A stretch of 18,640 nucleotides of DNA from Pusillimonas sp035515275. Its GTDB lineage: Bacteria; Pseudomonadota; Gammaproteobacteria; Burkholderiales; Burkholderiaceae_B. A model generated the notes under the pieces. The model saw nothing but the letters and a program-made list of their open reading frames with translations. It did no database searches and was not told the DNA's origin. Where the stretch lies: positions 1 through 18,640 of the forward strand of contig NZ_DATJBQ010000139.1 in the NCBI RefSeq assembly GCF_035515275.1, in the 5' to 3' direction. The position numbers were made by a program, and so were the translations under genes. Positions 1 to 7,315 of the stretch are shown here, piece by piece. Numbering within the stretch: the stretch's first letter is position 1; each line of letters begins with the position of its first letter.

Positions 1-37
1 GGGATGCAAGCACGCAGCATGTGTGAGCAACAAGGGT

Positions 38-56
38 GGCGGGCCACTGGCCCGCC
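38..56. other. Perfect 8-bp inverted repeat (hairpin)
   Basis: GGCGGGCC at 38-45 pairs perfectly with GGCCCGCC at 49-56 around an ACT loop. No T-run follows on either side, so it is not a canonical intrinsic terminator. It may be a processing or 3'-stabilising structure for a gene left of the window. Confidence 0.5.
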
Positions 57-264
57 GTTGCGAGTTCTGCGTGCGCCCCGAAAATGATAGACGGCGAGGG
101 AAGCCGGCAAAGCCGGCCGCAGCTGCCGGCGCCCAAATACCTCACCCCGCCCCGCGCCGCTTTAAGAACTCACCCCCCTCCAGAAGCAAAAAAGCCGGAA
201 CATCACAAAAAAACAGCGCCGTCACAAATGGCGAGTTGACCGATGCGCAGCGCAAGCTCGCCGC

Positions 265-295
265 GCCGGCGCGCGGGCACCATGCGCCGGCTTTT
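265..295 (+). terminator. Possible intrinsic terminator of an upstream transcript
   Basis: GCCGGCGC at 265-272 pairs with GCGCCGGC at 284-291 (8 GC pairs, 11-nt loop), followed directly by TTTT at 292-295. The stem is strong but the U-tract is short. It lies about 110 bases before mlaF, which suits the end of a gene outside the window. An alternative internal fold (CCGCGC/GCGCGG, 261-276) competes with it. Confidence 0.4.
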
Positions 296-372
296 CCAGA
301 AACGCTACGCCCCCAGTTCCAAAAAAAACAACAGCGAAAGCCAGGCAAAACGCCACATATAACGACTCACGA

Positions 373-378
373 TACAAT
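373..378 (+). promoter_or_regulatory. Candidate -10 element for the mla operon
   Basis: TACAAT at 373-378 is a good sigma70 -10 hexamer, with a second candidate TATAAC at 358-363. Neither has a recognisable -35 at proper spacing. Transcription from the first would leave a leader of roughly 20 bases before mlaF at 408. The call rests on the hexamer and its position only. Confidence 0.35.
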
Positions 379-407
379 GCCCAGTTCACCATCAGACAAG
401 CAATCCC

Positions 408-1244
408 ATGGAACTTGATGACGCAGGCCAGAACACAGAGCCGCTTCTCGATTTCTCCAGCGTTTCCCTAGGCTACGGAAACTTCACCGTATTGCGGGAT
501 ATCGACCTGCGCGTTCATCGCGGCCAGGTCGTTGTCATGATGGGCGGCTCCGGCTCAGGCAAGACCACCCTGTTGCGGGGCGCCACCGGCCAAATTACCG
601 CACAACACGGCAGCATCACCGTCTTCGGCCAAAATCTGGCCAACGTCTCAAACGAAAAACTGCGAGAACTGCGTCAGCGTATGGGCGTGCTGTTTCAGCA
701 GGGCGCCTTGTTTACCGACCTGGATGTCTTCGAGAACGTCGCGTTCCCATTGCGCGAACACACCCGGGTGTCTGACGCCCAGGTTACCGAGTGCGTGCTC
801 GACAAACTCAATGCCGTCGGCCTGCGCGCTGCCGCCCACCTCAAGATCTCCGAGATCTCCGGCGGCATGGCACGCCGCGTGGCTTTGGCGCGAGCCATTG
901 TGCTTGAGCCCGAACTAATTTTGTACGACGAGCCCTTTGCCGGACTCGACCCCATTTCTCTCGGTATTACCGCACAACTCATACGCAACCTGACCGACCG
1001 CCTTCATTGCGCCTCGGTGCTCATCACCCACGACGTGGCTGAATCATTTGCCATTGCCGACCAGGTTTACATGGTGGGTCAAGGCAGGCTGTTGGCCTCG
1101 GGCGCACCCGCCGAGCTGGCCAAATCCACCGACCCATACATCCGGCAATTTTTAAACGGCCAGCCCGACGGCCCCATTGCATTCCACTACCCCGAAACGC
1201 CTGCTTTCAAGCAATGGCTCGACAAGCAACGAGGCCGCTCATGA
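408..1244 (+). CDS. mlaF: MlaF, ATPase of the Mla phospholipid ABC transporter
   Basis: Cytoplasmic ATPase of the inner-membrane MlaFED complex, which drives phospholipid transport between the periplasm and the inner membrane to maintain outer-membrane asymmetry. The 278-residue protein shows every ABC landmark: Walker A GGSGSGKT (46-53), Q-loop (about 97), signature ISGGM (150-154), Walker B LILYDEP (170-176, D174/E175) and switch His208 in LITHDV. Length is close to E. coli MlaF (about 269). The start at 408 leaves a short acidic leader before the first strand; the Shine-Dalgarno is weak. Its stop overlaps the mlaE start in ATGA at 1241-1244, so the two are probably translationally coupled. 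The neighbours mlaE, mlaD, mlaA and mlaC separate it from generic ABC ATPases. Confidence 0.95.
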   Translation: MELDDAGQNTEPLLDFSSVSLGYGNFTVLRDIDLRVHRGQVVVMMGGSGSGKTTLLRGATGQITAQHGSITVFGQNLANVSNEKLRELRQRMGVLFQQGALFTDLDVFENVAFPLREHTRVSDAQVTECVLDKLNAVGLRAAAHLKISEISGGMARRVALARAIVLEPELILYDEPFAGLDPISLGITAQLIRNLTDRLHCASVLITHDVAESFAIADQVYMVGQGRLLASGAPAELAKSTDPYIRQFLNGQPDGPIAFHYPETPAFKQWLDKQRGRS

Positions 1245-2026
1245 ACCCCATCAAAGGCATCCGCAAACTAGGCGCCTGGGCGGTCAAGTTCATATTCGGC
1301 CTGGGCGCATTTGCCCGGTTGTTCGGCCTGGTTCTGCGGCGCAGCGGGGCCGCCTTGCGCCGGCCGGGCCTGGTGTCGCAGCAAGTGCACTTTATCGGCA
1401 ACTATTCGCTGATCATCATTGCCGTGTCCGGCCTGTTCGTGGGGTTTGTGCTGGGCCTGCAAGGGTATTACACGCTAAACCGCTATGGCTCCGAAGAAGC
1501 CCTGGGGCTGCTTGTGGCGCTTTCGCTCACTCGCGAACTGGGCCCCGTGGTAACGGCCCTGCTGTTTGCCGGGCGTGCGGGCACCTCGCTAACCGCCGAG
1601 ATCGGCCTCATGAAAGCCGGCGAACAGCTGGCCGCCATGGAAGTCATGGCGGTGGACCCCATACGCCGCGTGCTGGTTCCGCGCTTCTGGGGCGGTGTCA
1701 TTGCCATGCCCGTGCTGGCAGCCGTGTTTTCCATGGTCGGCATTATTGGCGGCTGGGTGGTCGGCGTGCTGCTTATCGGCATCGACCCAGGCTCCTTCTG
1801 GTCGCAAATGCAAGACGGCGTTGACGTTTTCAAAGATATCGCCAACGGCGTGATCAAGAGTGTGATCTTCGGCATTGCCGTCACCATGATCGCCCTGTAC
1901 GAAGGCTGGAACGCCCGGGCCACACCCGAAGGCGTCGCCAAGGCAACCACCCGAACCGTGGTCAGTGGCTCTTTGGTCGTGCTCGGCCTGGACTTCCTGC
2001 TTACCGCACTTATGTTCAGCAATTAA
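1241..2026 (+). CDS. mlaE: MlaE, permease of the Mla phospholipid transporter
   Basis: Inner-membrane permease (MlaE/YrbE family) that pairs with MlaF and MlaD. The 261-residue product (E. coli 260) has an amphipathic N-terminal segment, a long hydrophobic stretch around 50-75, the family-typical region LSLTRELGPVVTALLFAGRAG with TAEIG after it, and further membrane segments up to the C-terminus ending LTALMFSN. I chose ATG 1241 over an in-frame upstream ATG at 1214: it forms the ATGA overlap with mlaF, has GAGG at 1231-1234 six bases before it, and gives the family length. Starting at 1214 would add nine residues inside mlaF. Confidence 0.95.
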   Translation: MNPIKGIRKLGAWAVKFIFGLGAFARLFGLVLRRSGAALRRPGLVSQQVHFIGNYSLIIIAVSGLFVGFVLGLQGYYTLNRYGSEEALGLLVALSLTRELGPVVTALLFAGRAGTSLTAEIGLMKAGEQLAAMEVMAVDPIRRVLVPRFWGGVIAMPVLAAVFSMVGIIGGWVVGVLLIGIDPGSFWSQMQDGVDVFKDIANGVIKSVIFGIAVTMIALYEGWNARATPEGVAKATTRTVVSGSLVVLGLDFLLTALMFSN

Positions 2027-2038
2027 TACGGAACCATC

Positions 2039-2515
2039 ATGACGCGTGAAAAAACCGATTTCTGGGTCGGCCTGTTTGTACTGCTGGGTATTGTCTCCCT
2101 GGTATTTCTGGCGCTGCGGGCCGGCAATCTAAGCTCGTTCTCATTCGGCAGCAGCAGCTATCAGGTGCAGGCCAACTTCGACAACCTGGGCGGCCTGAAA
2201 GTGCGTGCGCCGGTCAAAAGCAGCGGAGTCGTCGTGGGCCGCGTCAGCGCCATCCAGTTCGACAATCAAATGTATCAGGCCGTGGTCACCCTCGACCTGC
2301 AGCAAGGCTTTGAATTCCCGGTCGACTCTTCGGCGTCTATTCTTACATCAGGGCTGCTAGGCGAACAGTACATTGGGTTGAGCCCAGGCGGCGAAGATAA
2401 AATGCTGGCGCAGAACGACCGTATTCAATACACCCAAAGCGCGGTGGTACTCGAGGAATTGATCAGCAAGTTCCTGTACAGTTCGGCAGATAAAGAAGGC
2501 ACGGCCGCGCCTTAA
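2039..2515 (+). CDS. mlaD: MlaD, MCE-domain lipid-binding subunit
   Basis: Substrate-binding subunit of MlaFED: anchored in the inner membrane with a periplasmic MCE domain that hexamerises into a lipid channel. In 158 residues I see a short cytoplasmic N-terminus (MTREKTDFW), one membrane anchor (about 10-29), and the MCE domain (about 39-117) with the familiar NLGGLKVRAPVKSSGVVVGRV and the GLLGEQYIGLSPGG loop. The remaining helix (SAVVLEELISKFLYS) would form the hydrophobic pore. It is shorter than E. coli MlaD (about 183) at the C-terminus, which is common outside Enterobacteria. It starts 12 bases after mlaE with a weak CGGA ahead of the ATG. Confidence 0.93.
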   Translation: MTREKTDFWVGLFVLLGIVSLVFLALRAGNLSSFSFGSSSYQVQANFDNLGGLKVRAPVKSSGVVVGRVSAIQFDNQMYQAVVTLDLQQGFEFPVDSSASILTSGLLGEQYIGLSPGGEDKMLAQNDRIQYTQSAVVLEELISKFLYSSADKEGTAAP

Positions 2516-2568
2516 CAGCGCCGCAACGTAAAATAACACCCGGCAAATAAAAACCAGCAACCAAGATC

Positions 2569-3420
2569 ATGAACACATGCAAAACCGAAACACGCGGGCG
2601 CCTCAGCGGCCTGGCGTCCGCCTTGGCTCTTACGGCCTTTGTTGCCGGTTGCGCACACGTGCCCAACCCCAACCCGCAAGACCCCTGGGAAAGCTACAAC
2701 CGCAGCATGTACCAGTTCAACGACGCTGTGGACAAAGCATTGTTCAAGCCCATCGCCACCGGCTACAAACAGCTTACTCCCGAGCCGGCCCGCACCTGTA
2801 TTCATAATGTCTTTGCCAACATGGCCGACCTGTGGTCGTCCGTCAACAGCTTTTTACAGGGTCGAGGCCACGACGGCATCAACATGCTGGGCCGGGTGCT
2901 GTTCAACTCCACCATGGGCCTGGGCGGCTGTATCGACGTCGCTTCCATGAACGGCTCCCAGCGCATCGTCAACGACTTTGGTGTTACGCTGGGTGTGTGG
3001 GGCTTCAAGCCGGGCCCCTATGTTGTACTGCCGTTCCTGGGTTCCAGCTCGGTACGCGACGGCGTGGGCCGTGGCGCCATGATGGCCGCGGGCGGCTCCA
3101 GCGTGGCACCGGTCATGGCGATCGACAATATTCCGCTACGCAACAGCATTCTGGTCCTTGACGCAATCGACACGCGTGCAAGCCTGCTCGACGCCGACGA
3201 TCTGGTCAACCGCATCGCGCTTGATCGCTACAGCTTCATCCGCGACGCTTACATGCAGCGTCGCGAGTCGCTGGTACGCGGCAATCAGGTCAACCCCGAC
3301 GCACCGTACGGAACCTTGCCCGACTACTCCGACGACGAGCTGCCCGATTATTCCGACGACGATGATTCGGCCGCTCAAGCCCCGGCACCTGCCGCGGGCT
3401 CTGTGCCCGCCGCGCAATAA
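2569..3420 (+). CDS. mlaA: MlaA (VacJ), outer-membrane lipoprotein of the Mla system
   Basis: MlaA removes misplaced phospholipids from the outer leaflet of the outer membrane and hands them to MlaC. The 283-residue protein has a lipoprotein signal with lipobox FVAGC (lipid-bearing Cys28) and the MlaA core starting at DPWESYNRSMYQFND (about 38), followed by family stretches such as NVFANMADLWSSVNSFLQG and DFGVTLGVWGFKPGPYVVLPFLGSSSVRDGVG. In E. coli mlaA lies apart from mlaFEDCB; here it sits between mlaD and mlaC. The C-terminus (about 250-283) is unusual: a duplicated acidic octapeptide LPDYSDDE/LPDYSDDD, then an Ala/Pro tail that is probably disordered. The gap to mlaD is 53 bases without a clear promoter. 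Confidence 0.95.
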   Translation: MNTCKTETRGRLSGLASALALTAFVAGCAHVPNPNPQDPWESYNRSMYQFNDAVDKALFKPIATGYKQLTPEPARTCIHNVFANMADLWSSVNSFLQGRGHDGINMLGRVLFNSTMGLGGCIDVASMNGSQRIVNDFGVTLGVWGFKPGPYVVLPFLGSSSVRDGVGRGAMMAAGGSSVAPVMAIDNIPLRNSILVLDAIDTRASLLDADDLVNRIALDRYSFIRDAYMQRRESLVRGNQVNPDAPYGTLPDYSDDELPDYSDDDDSAAQAPAPAAGSVPAAQ

Positions 3421-3435
3421 CGAAGGAAACCATTC

Positions 3436-4083
3436 ATGAATTTTTCTGTTTCAGGCATTTCCCGCAACGTTTTTTACCGCTTTGGCGTCGCTCTGCTGCT
3501 CTCACTGGGTCTGGCTGTGGCGGCTCAAGCCAAGCAGGCGGTCGACCCCAAAGCCGCACCCAACGATTTCGTGCAAGCGGTGGGCAACAACATTCTGGAA
3601 GTGCTTCGGCAAGACACCGCCGCGCAACAGGGCGACCTGAACCGCATCAACCAACTGGTCGACGAATACGTACTGCCATACATCAACCTCGAAAAAACCA
3701 CTCGTCTGGCGGCCGGCCGCAACTGGCGCCAAGCTTCTGAGCAACAGAAAAAAGAACTGGTCGAGGCGTTCAAGGGCACCCTCATTCGCACCTATAGCGG
3801 CGCACTGTCAAAGGTAGACGAAGTTTCAGCCTTGCAGATCCTGCCCTTCCGGGGCGATGCCAATGCCGACGACGTCGTCGTGCGCTCCAGCATCAGCCAA
3901 CGCAACGGCCCCGCAGTAGGCGTTGACTATCGCCTCGAAAACACCCCCGCAGGCTGGAAAATCTATGACCTGAACGTTGAAGGCATCTGGCTGATTCAGA
4001 ACTACCGAAACCAGTTTACGGAACAGATCAACCAGAACGGCATCGACGGTCTGATCACCGCCCTGAACCAGCAAAACAAATAA
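3436..4083 (+). CDS. mlaC: MlaC, periplasmic phospholipid shuttle
   Basis: Soluble periplasmic carrier that moves phospholipids between the outer-membrane MlaA complex and MlaFED. The 215-residue precursor (E. coli 211) has a Sec signal peptide with hydrophobic core FGVALLLSLGLAVAA and a likely cleavage after AQA (residue 32). The mature part carries the MlaC/Ttg2D pattern, including INLEKTTRLAAGRNWRQASEQQKKELVEAFKGTLIRTYSGAL and the C-terminal VDYRLENTPAGWKIYDLNVEGIWLIQNYRNQF. AAGGAA at 3422-3427 provides the ribosome binding site, 15 bases after mlaA stops. It is the last Mla gene here: no STAS protein (MlaB) follows, and the 137-base gap after it is too short for one. Confidence 0.95.
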   Translation: MNFSVSGISRNVFYRFGVALLLSLGLAVAAQAKQAVDPKAAPNDFVQAVGNNILEVLRQDTAAQQGDLNRINQLVDEYVLPYINLEKTTRLAAGRNWRQASEQQKKELVEAFKGTLIRTYSGALSKVDEVSALQILPFRGDANADDVVVRSSISQRNGPAVGVDYRLENTPAGWKIYDLNVEGIWLIQNYRNQFTEQINQNGIDGLITALNQQNK

Positions 4084-4147
4084 GCATTCCGGCGCAGCGC
4101 CCTGCCCAGGGGCGGCCGTGCCTTCCTTGGCGGGTCGCAGCAACCCC

Positions 4148-4179
4148 TTGGCAATGGGTAACGTTCACCCATATATAAT
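4148..4179 (+). promoter_or_regulatory. Candidate sigma70 promoter upstream of the ABC-2 exporter genes
   Basis: TATAAT lies at 4174-4179 within TATATAAT, and TTGGCA at 4148-4153 is a plausible -35. The spacer is 18 bases to the overlapping TATATA at 4172-4177, or 20 to TATAAT. Initiation would fall near 4186, inside the terminator stem described next. Good hexamers, slightly long spacing. Confidence 0.5.
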
Positions 4180-4183
4180 GGAT

Positions 4184-4217
4184 AGCTTGGCTCCTTCTTG
4201 AGCCAGGCTCTTTTTTT
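4184..4217 (+). terminator. Strong intrinsic terminator after mlaC
   Basis: AGCTTGGCTC at 4184-4193 pairs with GAGCCAGGCT at 4200-4209 (10 bp, one G-U) around a CTTCTT loop, followed by C and seven Ts at 4211-4217. This is a textbook Rho-independent terminator for the mla transcript. It ends three bases before the ATG at 4221, so it also occupies the leader of the next gene. Confidence 0.8.
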
Positions 4218-4220
4218 ATT

Positions 4221-5015
4221 ATGTCTGCGCTTACTTTAAAGAACATCTCAAAAATCTATGCCCCCGAAAACGGCGGGCTGATGAAACTGTTTTCTCGGTC
4301 AGGCCGGAGAAAAAAGGGCTTTCAAGCCCTTAACGATGTCAGCCTAACCGTCGAGCACGGCGAGTTCTTTGGTCTGTTGGGCCCCAACGGTGCCGGCAAG
4401 ACCACCATGATCTCCATATTGGCCGGCCTGGCGCGCGCCACGTCGGGCAGTGCCAGTGTCTGCGGGCACGACGTGGTGTCCGACTACAAACAGTCGCGAC
4501 GCTCGCTGGGCGTGGTACCCCAAGAGCTGGTCTACGACCCGTTTTTTACGGTGCGCGAAACACTGCGCCTGCAGTCGGGCTACTTCGGCCTGCGCAACAA
4601 CGACGACTGGATCGACGAGATTCTGGCCAATTTGGGGCTGACCGATAAGGCCGACACCAATATGCGCGCACTGTCAGGCGGCATGAAACGGCGCGTGCTG
4701 GTGGCTCAGGCCCTGGTGCACCGGCCACCGGTCATTATTCTTGACGAACCCACCGCCGGGGTCGATGTCGACCTGCGCCGCACCTTGTGGGAGTTCATTT
4801 CACGCCTGAATCACGAAGGGCACACCATATTGTTGACCACCCATTACCTGGAAGAGGCCGAGGCGCTGTGCGGACGCATCGCCATGCTTAAAAGTGGGCG
4901 CATTGTGGCGCTGGACACCACGCAATCGCTATTGGCGCGCGTGGGCGGCAACGACCTCGAAGACGCCTTCGTGCGCATCATGCGCGACGACAACGCACTA
5001 GAGGTTCTGGCATGA
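4221..5015 (+). CDS. ABC-2 type transporter ATP-binding protein (YadG/NodI-like)
   Basis: Cytoplasmic ATPase of a two-gene ABC-2 exporter; the substrate cannot be read from sequence. In 264 residues: Walker A GPNGAGKT (54-61), Q-loop Gln101, signature LSGGM (151-155), Walker B VIILDEP (171-177) and switch His208 in LLTTHYLEEAEAL. The GVD and HYLEEAE wording is typical of drug, polysaccharide or nodulation-factor type exporters (YadG, NodI, CcmA-like). A basic insert (LFSRSGRRKKG, 24-34) lies before the first core strand. The ATG at 4221 follows the terminator's T-run and has no Shine-Dalgarno; the next in-frame ATG (about 4281) would remove the conserved N-terminal strand. Its stop overlaps the permease start (ATGA, 5012-5015). 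This pair commonly sits between mla genes and ibaG-murA in Burkholderiales. Confidence 0.9.
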   Translation: MSALTLKNISKIYAPENGGLMKLFSRSGRRKKGFQALNDVSLTVEHGEFFGLLGPNGAGKTTMISILAGLARATSGSASVCGHDVVSDYKQSRRSLGVVPQELVYDPFFTVRETLRLQSGYFGLRNNDDWIDEILANLGLTDKADTNMRALSGGMKRRVLVAQALVHRPPVIILDEPTAGVDVDLRRTLWEFISRLNHEGHTILLTTHYLEEAEALCGRIAMLKSGRIVALDTTQSLLARVGGNDLEDAFVRIMRDDNALEVLA

Positions 5016-5803
5016 GCAGCCCCATCATTCAGCCGCAAGCCGGCATGGGCTCGGGCTTTCCTACGCTGCTGCGCAAAGAGCTGCTGCGCTTCTGGAAGGT
5101 GGGATTTCAAACCGTGGCGGCGCCGGTTCTTACCGCGCTGCTGTACCTGCTGGTGTTCGCGCATGTTCTGGAAGGCCGCGTACAGGTTTACGGCACCCTG
5201 CCGTACACCTCGTTTCTGATACCCGGGCTCATGATGATGAGCATGCTGCAAAACGCATTCGCCAACCCCTCGTCATCGTTGATACAAAGCCGCATCACCG
5301 GAAACCTGGTGTTCGTGCTGCTTCCGCCTTTGTCGCATCGGCAGATATTCAGCGCTTACCTGCTGGCGGCCGTGGTACGCGGCCTGTGCGTGGGGCTTTG
5401 CATCTGGCTGGTGGCGCTGTTCTTCACGCCGCTGGTTCCGCACAACATGCTTTGGGTGCTTGCTTTTGCGGTGCTTTCTTGCGGCATTATGGGTGCGCTG
5501 GGCATTATTGCCGGCTTGTGGTCCGAAAAATTTGACCAGCTGGCTGCGTTTCAAAACTTCCTGATTTTGCCGGCCACCTTCTTGTCAGGCGTGTTCTACT
5601 CCATACACAGTTTGCCGGCGTTCTGGCAAAAAGTGTCGCACTGGAACCCCATTTTCTACACCATCGACGGCTTTCGCTACGGGTTCTTTGCCGTGTCCGA
5701 CGTTTCCCCCTGGCACAGCCTGGCGGTCGTCGCAGGTGTTTTTGCCGTGCTATGTCTTTGCACGTTACGTCTTCTGGCCTCTGGCTACAAACTGCGGAGC
5801 TAA
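5012..5803 (+). CDS. ABC-2 type transporter permease (YadH-like)
   Basis: Membrane partner of the preceding ATPase. The 263-residue product (YadH about 256) has the ABC-2 layout: a cytoplasmic N-terminus with an amphipathic coupling segment (LLRKELLRFWKVGFQT), then about six membrane helices, including LTALLYLLVFAHVL, the pair around LLAAVVRGLCVGLCIWLVALFF, and VLAFAVLSCGIMGALGIIAGLW. The family stretch NFLILPATFLSGVFYSIHSLPAFWQKVSHWNPIFYTIDGFRYGFF lies near 183-228. It overlaps the ATPase gene by four bases and ends six bases before ibaG. Related pairs export diverse lipids, glycans or drugs. The position next to Mla and MurA hints at an envelope role, which is inference. Confidence 0.9.
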   Translation: MSSPIIQPQAGMGSGFPTLLRKELLRFWKVGFQTVAAPVLTALLYLLVFAHVLEGRVQVYGTLPYTSFLIPGLMMMSMLQNAFANPSSSLIQSRITGNLVFVLLPPLSHRQIFSAYLLAAVVRGLCVGLCIWLVALFFTPLVPHNMLWVLAFAVLSCGIMGALGIIAGLWSEKFDQLAAFQNFLILPATFLSGVFYSIHSLPAFWQKVSHWNPIFYTIDGFRYGFFAVSDVSPWHSLAVVAGVFAVLCLCTLRLLASGYKLRS

Positions 5804-5808
5804 CTACT

Positions 5809-6057
5809 ATGCTGCCTACTCCTGAACAAGTACGTCAGTACATTGCCGATCACCTTCCCTGTGACCACATCGAAGTCGCCGGCGACGGCTCGCATTTCGA
5901 AGCCCTTATCGTCAGCCCCGCCTTCGAAGGCAAGCGACGCATCGCTCGCCACCAACTGGTCTATGCCTCGCTGGGCGAGCGCATGAAGGCAGAAATTCAT
6001 GCGCTGTCGATGCGCACCCTTACCCCCGACGAATACAAAGCGAATCCGAATGGATAA
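5809..6057 (+). CDS. ibaG: IbaG, BolA-family protein
   Basis: Small BolA-family protein (82 residues), thought to bind [2Fe-2S] clusters with monothiol glutaredoxins and linked to acid stress in E. coli, where ibaG also sits directly before murA and after the mla genes. The core matches: IEVAGDGSHFEALIVSPAFEGKRRIARHQLVYASLGERM, then IHALSMRTLTPDEY. The BolA cluster-ligand candidates are visible: His in GSHF and His in ARHQLVY. A longer in-frame start at 5752 lies within the permease and adds 19 unrelated residues. ATG 5809 has GGAG at 5796-5799, nine bases upstream, and gives the family length. The last bases overlap murA by eight nucleotides. Confidence 0.92.
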   Translation: MLPTPEQVRQYIADHLPCDHIEVAGDGSHFEALIVSPAFEGKRRIARHQLVYASLGERMKAEIHALSMRTLTPDEYKANPNG

Positions 6058-7315
6058 ACTGTCGATCACCGGCGGAAATCGCCTTGAAGGCGAAATCGCC
6101 ATTTCGGGCGCAAAAAACGCGGCTTTGCCCATTTTGTGCGCCTCGCTGCTCAGCAGCGACGACATCACCCTTGAAAACGTGCCGGCCTTGCGCGACATCG
6201 GCACCACGCTGCAACTGCTGGGCCGTATGGGGGTCAAGGCGCACCAGCCGCAAGCCGGCGTCGTCACCCTTAACGCCGCCCACATAAACAACCTCGAAGC
6301 CCCCTACGAGCTGGTCAAGACCATGCGGGCCTCTATATTGGTGCTTGGCCCGCTGCTGACCCGCTTTGGCGAAGCCCGCGTCAGTCTGCCCGGCGGCTGC
6401 GCCATAGGCCAGCGCCCGGTCGACCAGCACATAAAAGGGCTCGAAGCACTGGGCGCCGAAATTCATATCGAACACGGCTTTGTCGTCGCACGCGCCAAGC
6501 GCCTTAAAGGCGCGACCATCCGCACCGACATGGTCACGGTTACCGGCACCGAGAACCTCATGATGGCGGCCGTACTGGCCGAAGGCCGCACCATCCTCGA
6601 CAACGCTGCCCGCGAACCTGAAATCTCGGACCTGGCCGAGTTGCTCATTAAAATGGGCGCCCGCATCCAGGGGCACGGTACCGACCGCATCGTCATCGAC
6701 GGCGTCGATCGCCTGCATGGCGCAACACACCGCATTGTGGCCGACCGCATCGAGGCAGGCACCTTTTTATGTGCCGTGGGCGCCACCGGCGGCGACATCA
6801 TGCTGCGCCACGCCGCGCCCGGCACCATGGGCGCCATACTCGACAAACTGATCGAAGCCGGCGTTACCATCGAAACGGGGCCCGACTGGGTACGCGGCAC
6901 CATGAACCGCCGCCCCGATGCGGTGGGCTTTCGTACCTACGAATACCCGGCGTTTCCCACCGACATGCAGGCCCAGCTCATGGCCATGAACACCCTGGCC
7001 AAGGGCACGGCCGTCATCGTCGAAAACATCTTCGAAAATCGCTTCATGCATGTGCAAGAGCTGCGCCGCATGGGCGCAAAGATCAACATCGACGGCCCTA
7101 CCGCAGTGGTTACCGGCGTTGAGTCGTTATCGGGCGCCACGGTCATGGCCACCGACCTGCGTGCCTCGGCCAGCCTGGTCATAGCCGGACTGGCCGCCGA
7201 AGGAACCACCACGGTCGAACGCATCTATCACCTTGATCGCGGCTACGAACACATGGAAAACAAGCTGCGCCAGCTTGGCGCCGATATCGCCCGCATCACG
7301 GAGGCCTCTTCATGA
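6050..7315 (+). CDS. murA: MurA, UDP-N-acetylglucosamine 1-carboxyvinyltransferase
   Basis: Cytoplasmic enzyme of the first committed step of peptidoglycan synthesis: it transfers enolpyruvate from PEP to UDP-GlcNAc. The 421-residue protein (E. coli 419) has Lys22 in SGAKNAALP, catalytic Cys117 in the loop LPGGCAIGQRPVDQH, and Asp305 in FPTDMQAQ. Because Cys117 is present (not Asp, as in natively resistant enzymes), the enzyme should be fosfomycin-sensitive; that is family knowledge. ATG 6050 gives the MDKLSITGGNRLEGE N-terminus typical of MurA; the longer frame from 5999 adds 17 unrelated residues inside ibaG. There is no clear Shine-Dalgarno, consistent with coupling to ibaG, which it overlaps by eight bases. 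Its stop overlaps the hisG start. Confidence 0.97.
   Translation: MDKLSITGGNRLEGEIAISGAKNAALPILCASLLSSDDITLENVPALRDIGTTLQLLGRMGVKAHQPQAGVVTLNAAHINNLEAPYELVKTMRASILVLGPLLTRFGEARVSLPGGCAIGQRPVDQHIKGLEALGAEIHIEHGFVVARAKRLKGATIRTDMVTVTGTENLMMAAVLAEGRTILDNAAREPEISDLAELLIKMGARIQGHGTDRIVIDGVDRLHGATHRIVADRIEAGTFLCAVGATGGDIMLRHAAPGTMGAILDKLIEAGVTIETGPDWVRGTMNRRPDAVGFRTYEYPAFPTDMQAQLMAMNTLAKGTAVIVENIFENRFMHVQELRRMGAKINIDGPTAVVTGVESLSGATVMATDLRASASLVIAGLAAEGTTTVERIYHLDRGYEHMENKLRQLGADIARITEASS

Larger units (their letters stand above)
1..407. other. Non-coding upstream region of the mla operon
   Basis: I see no convincing gene in this stretch. The longest open frame (23-418, plus strand) is low-complexity, rich in Pro, Lys and Ala, resembles no family I know, and runs into the mlaF start in another frame. 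The region holds a perfect hairpin at 38-56, three copies of GCCGGC at 103-130, A-rich runs around 188-215 and 320-330, a terminator-like hairpin at 265-295 and a possible promoter near 373-378. It is best read as the 3' end of a transcript entering from the left plus the mla promoter region. Confidence 0.6.

Noticed and set aside
103..130. Three copies of GCCGGC in 28 bases
   Set aside because: A six-base palindrome is common in DNA of this GC content; no longer repeat unit or regular spacing, so not an array.
23..418. 131-residue open frame before mlaF
   Set aside because: Low-complexity, basic and Pro-rich translation without family resemblance, ends inside mlaF, and crosses terminator- and promoter-like elements.
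1177..1824. 215-codon plus-strand frame overlapping mlaE
   Set aside because: Out-of-frame with mlaE, whose membrane-protein translation is clear; the alternative is Arg/His/Pro-rich shadow sequence.
4091..4114. GC-rich inverted repeat just after mlaC
   Set aside because: Only about five pairs with an alternative bulged form and no T-run; the terminator at 4184-4217 explains transcription ending better.
6020..6730. 236-codon minus-strand frame within murA
   Set aside because: Shadow of murA; composition is a reflection of its codon bias and no motif is visible.
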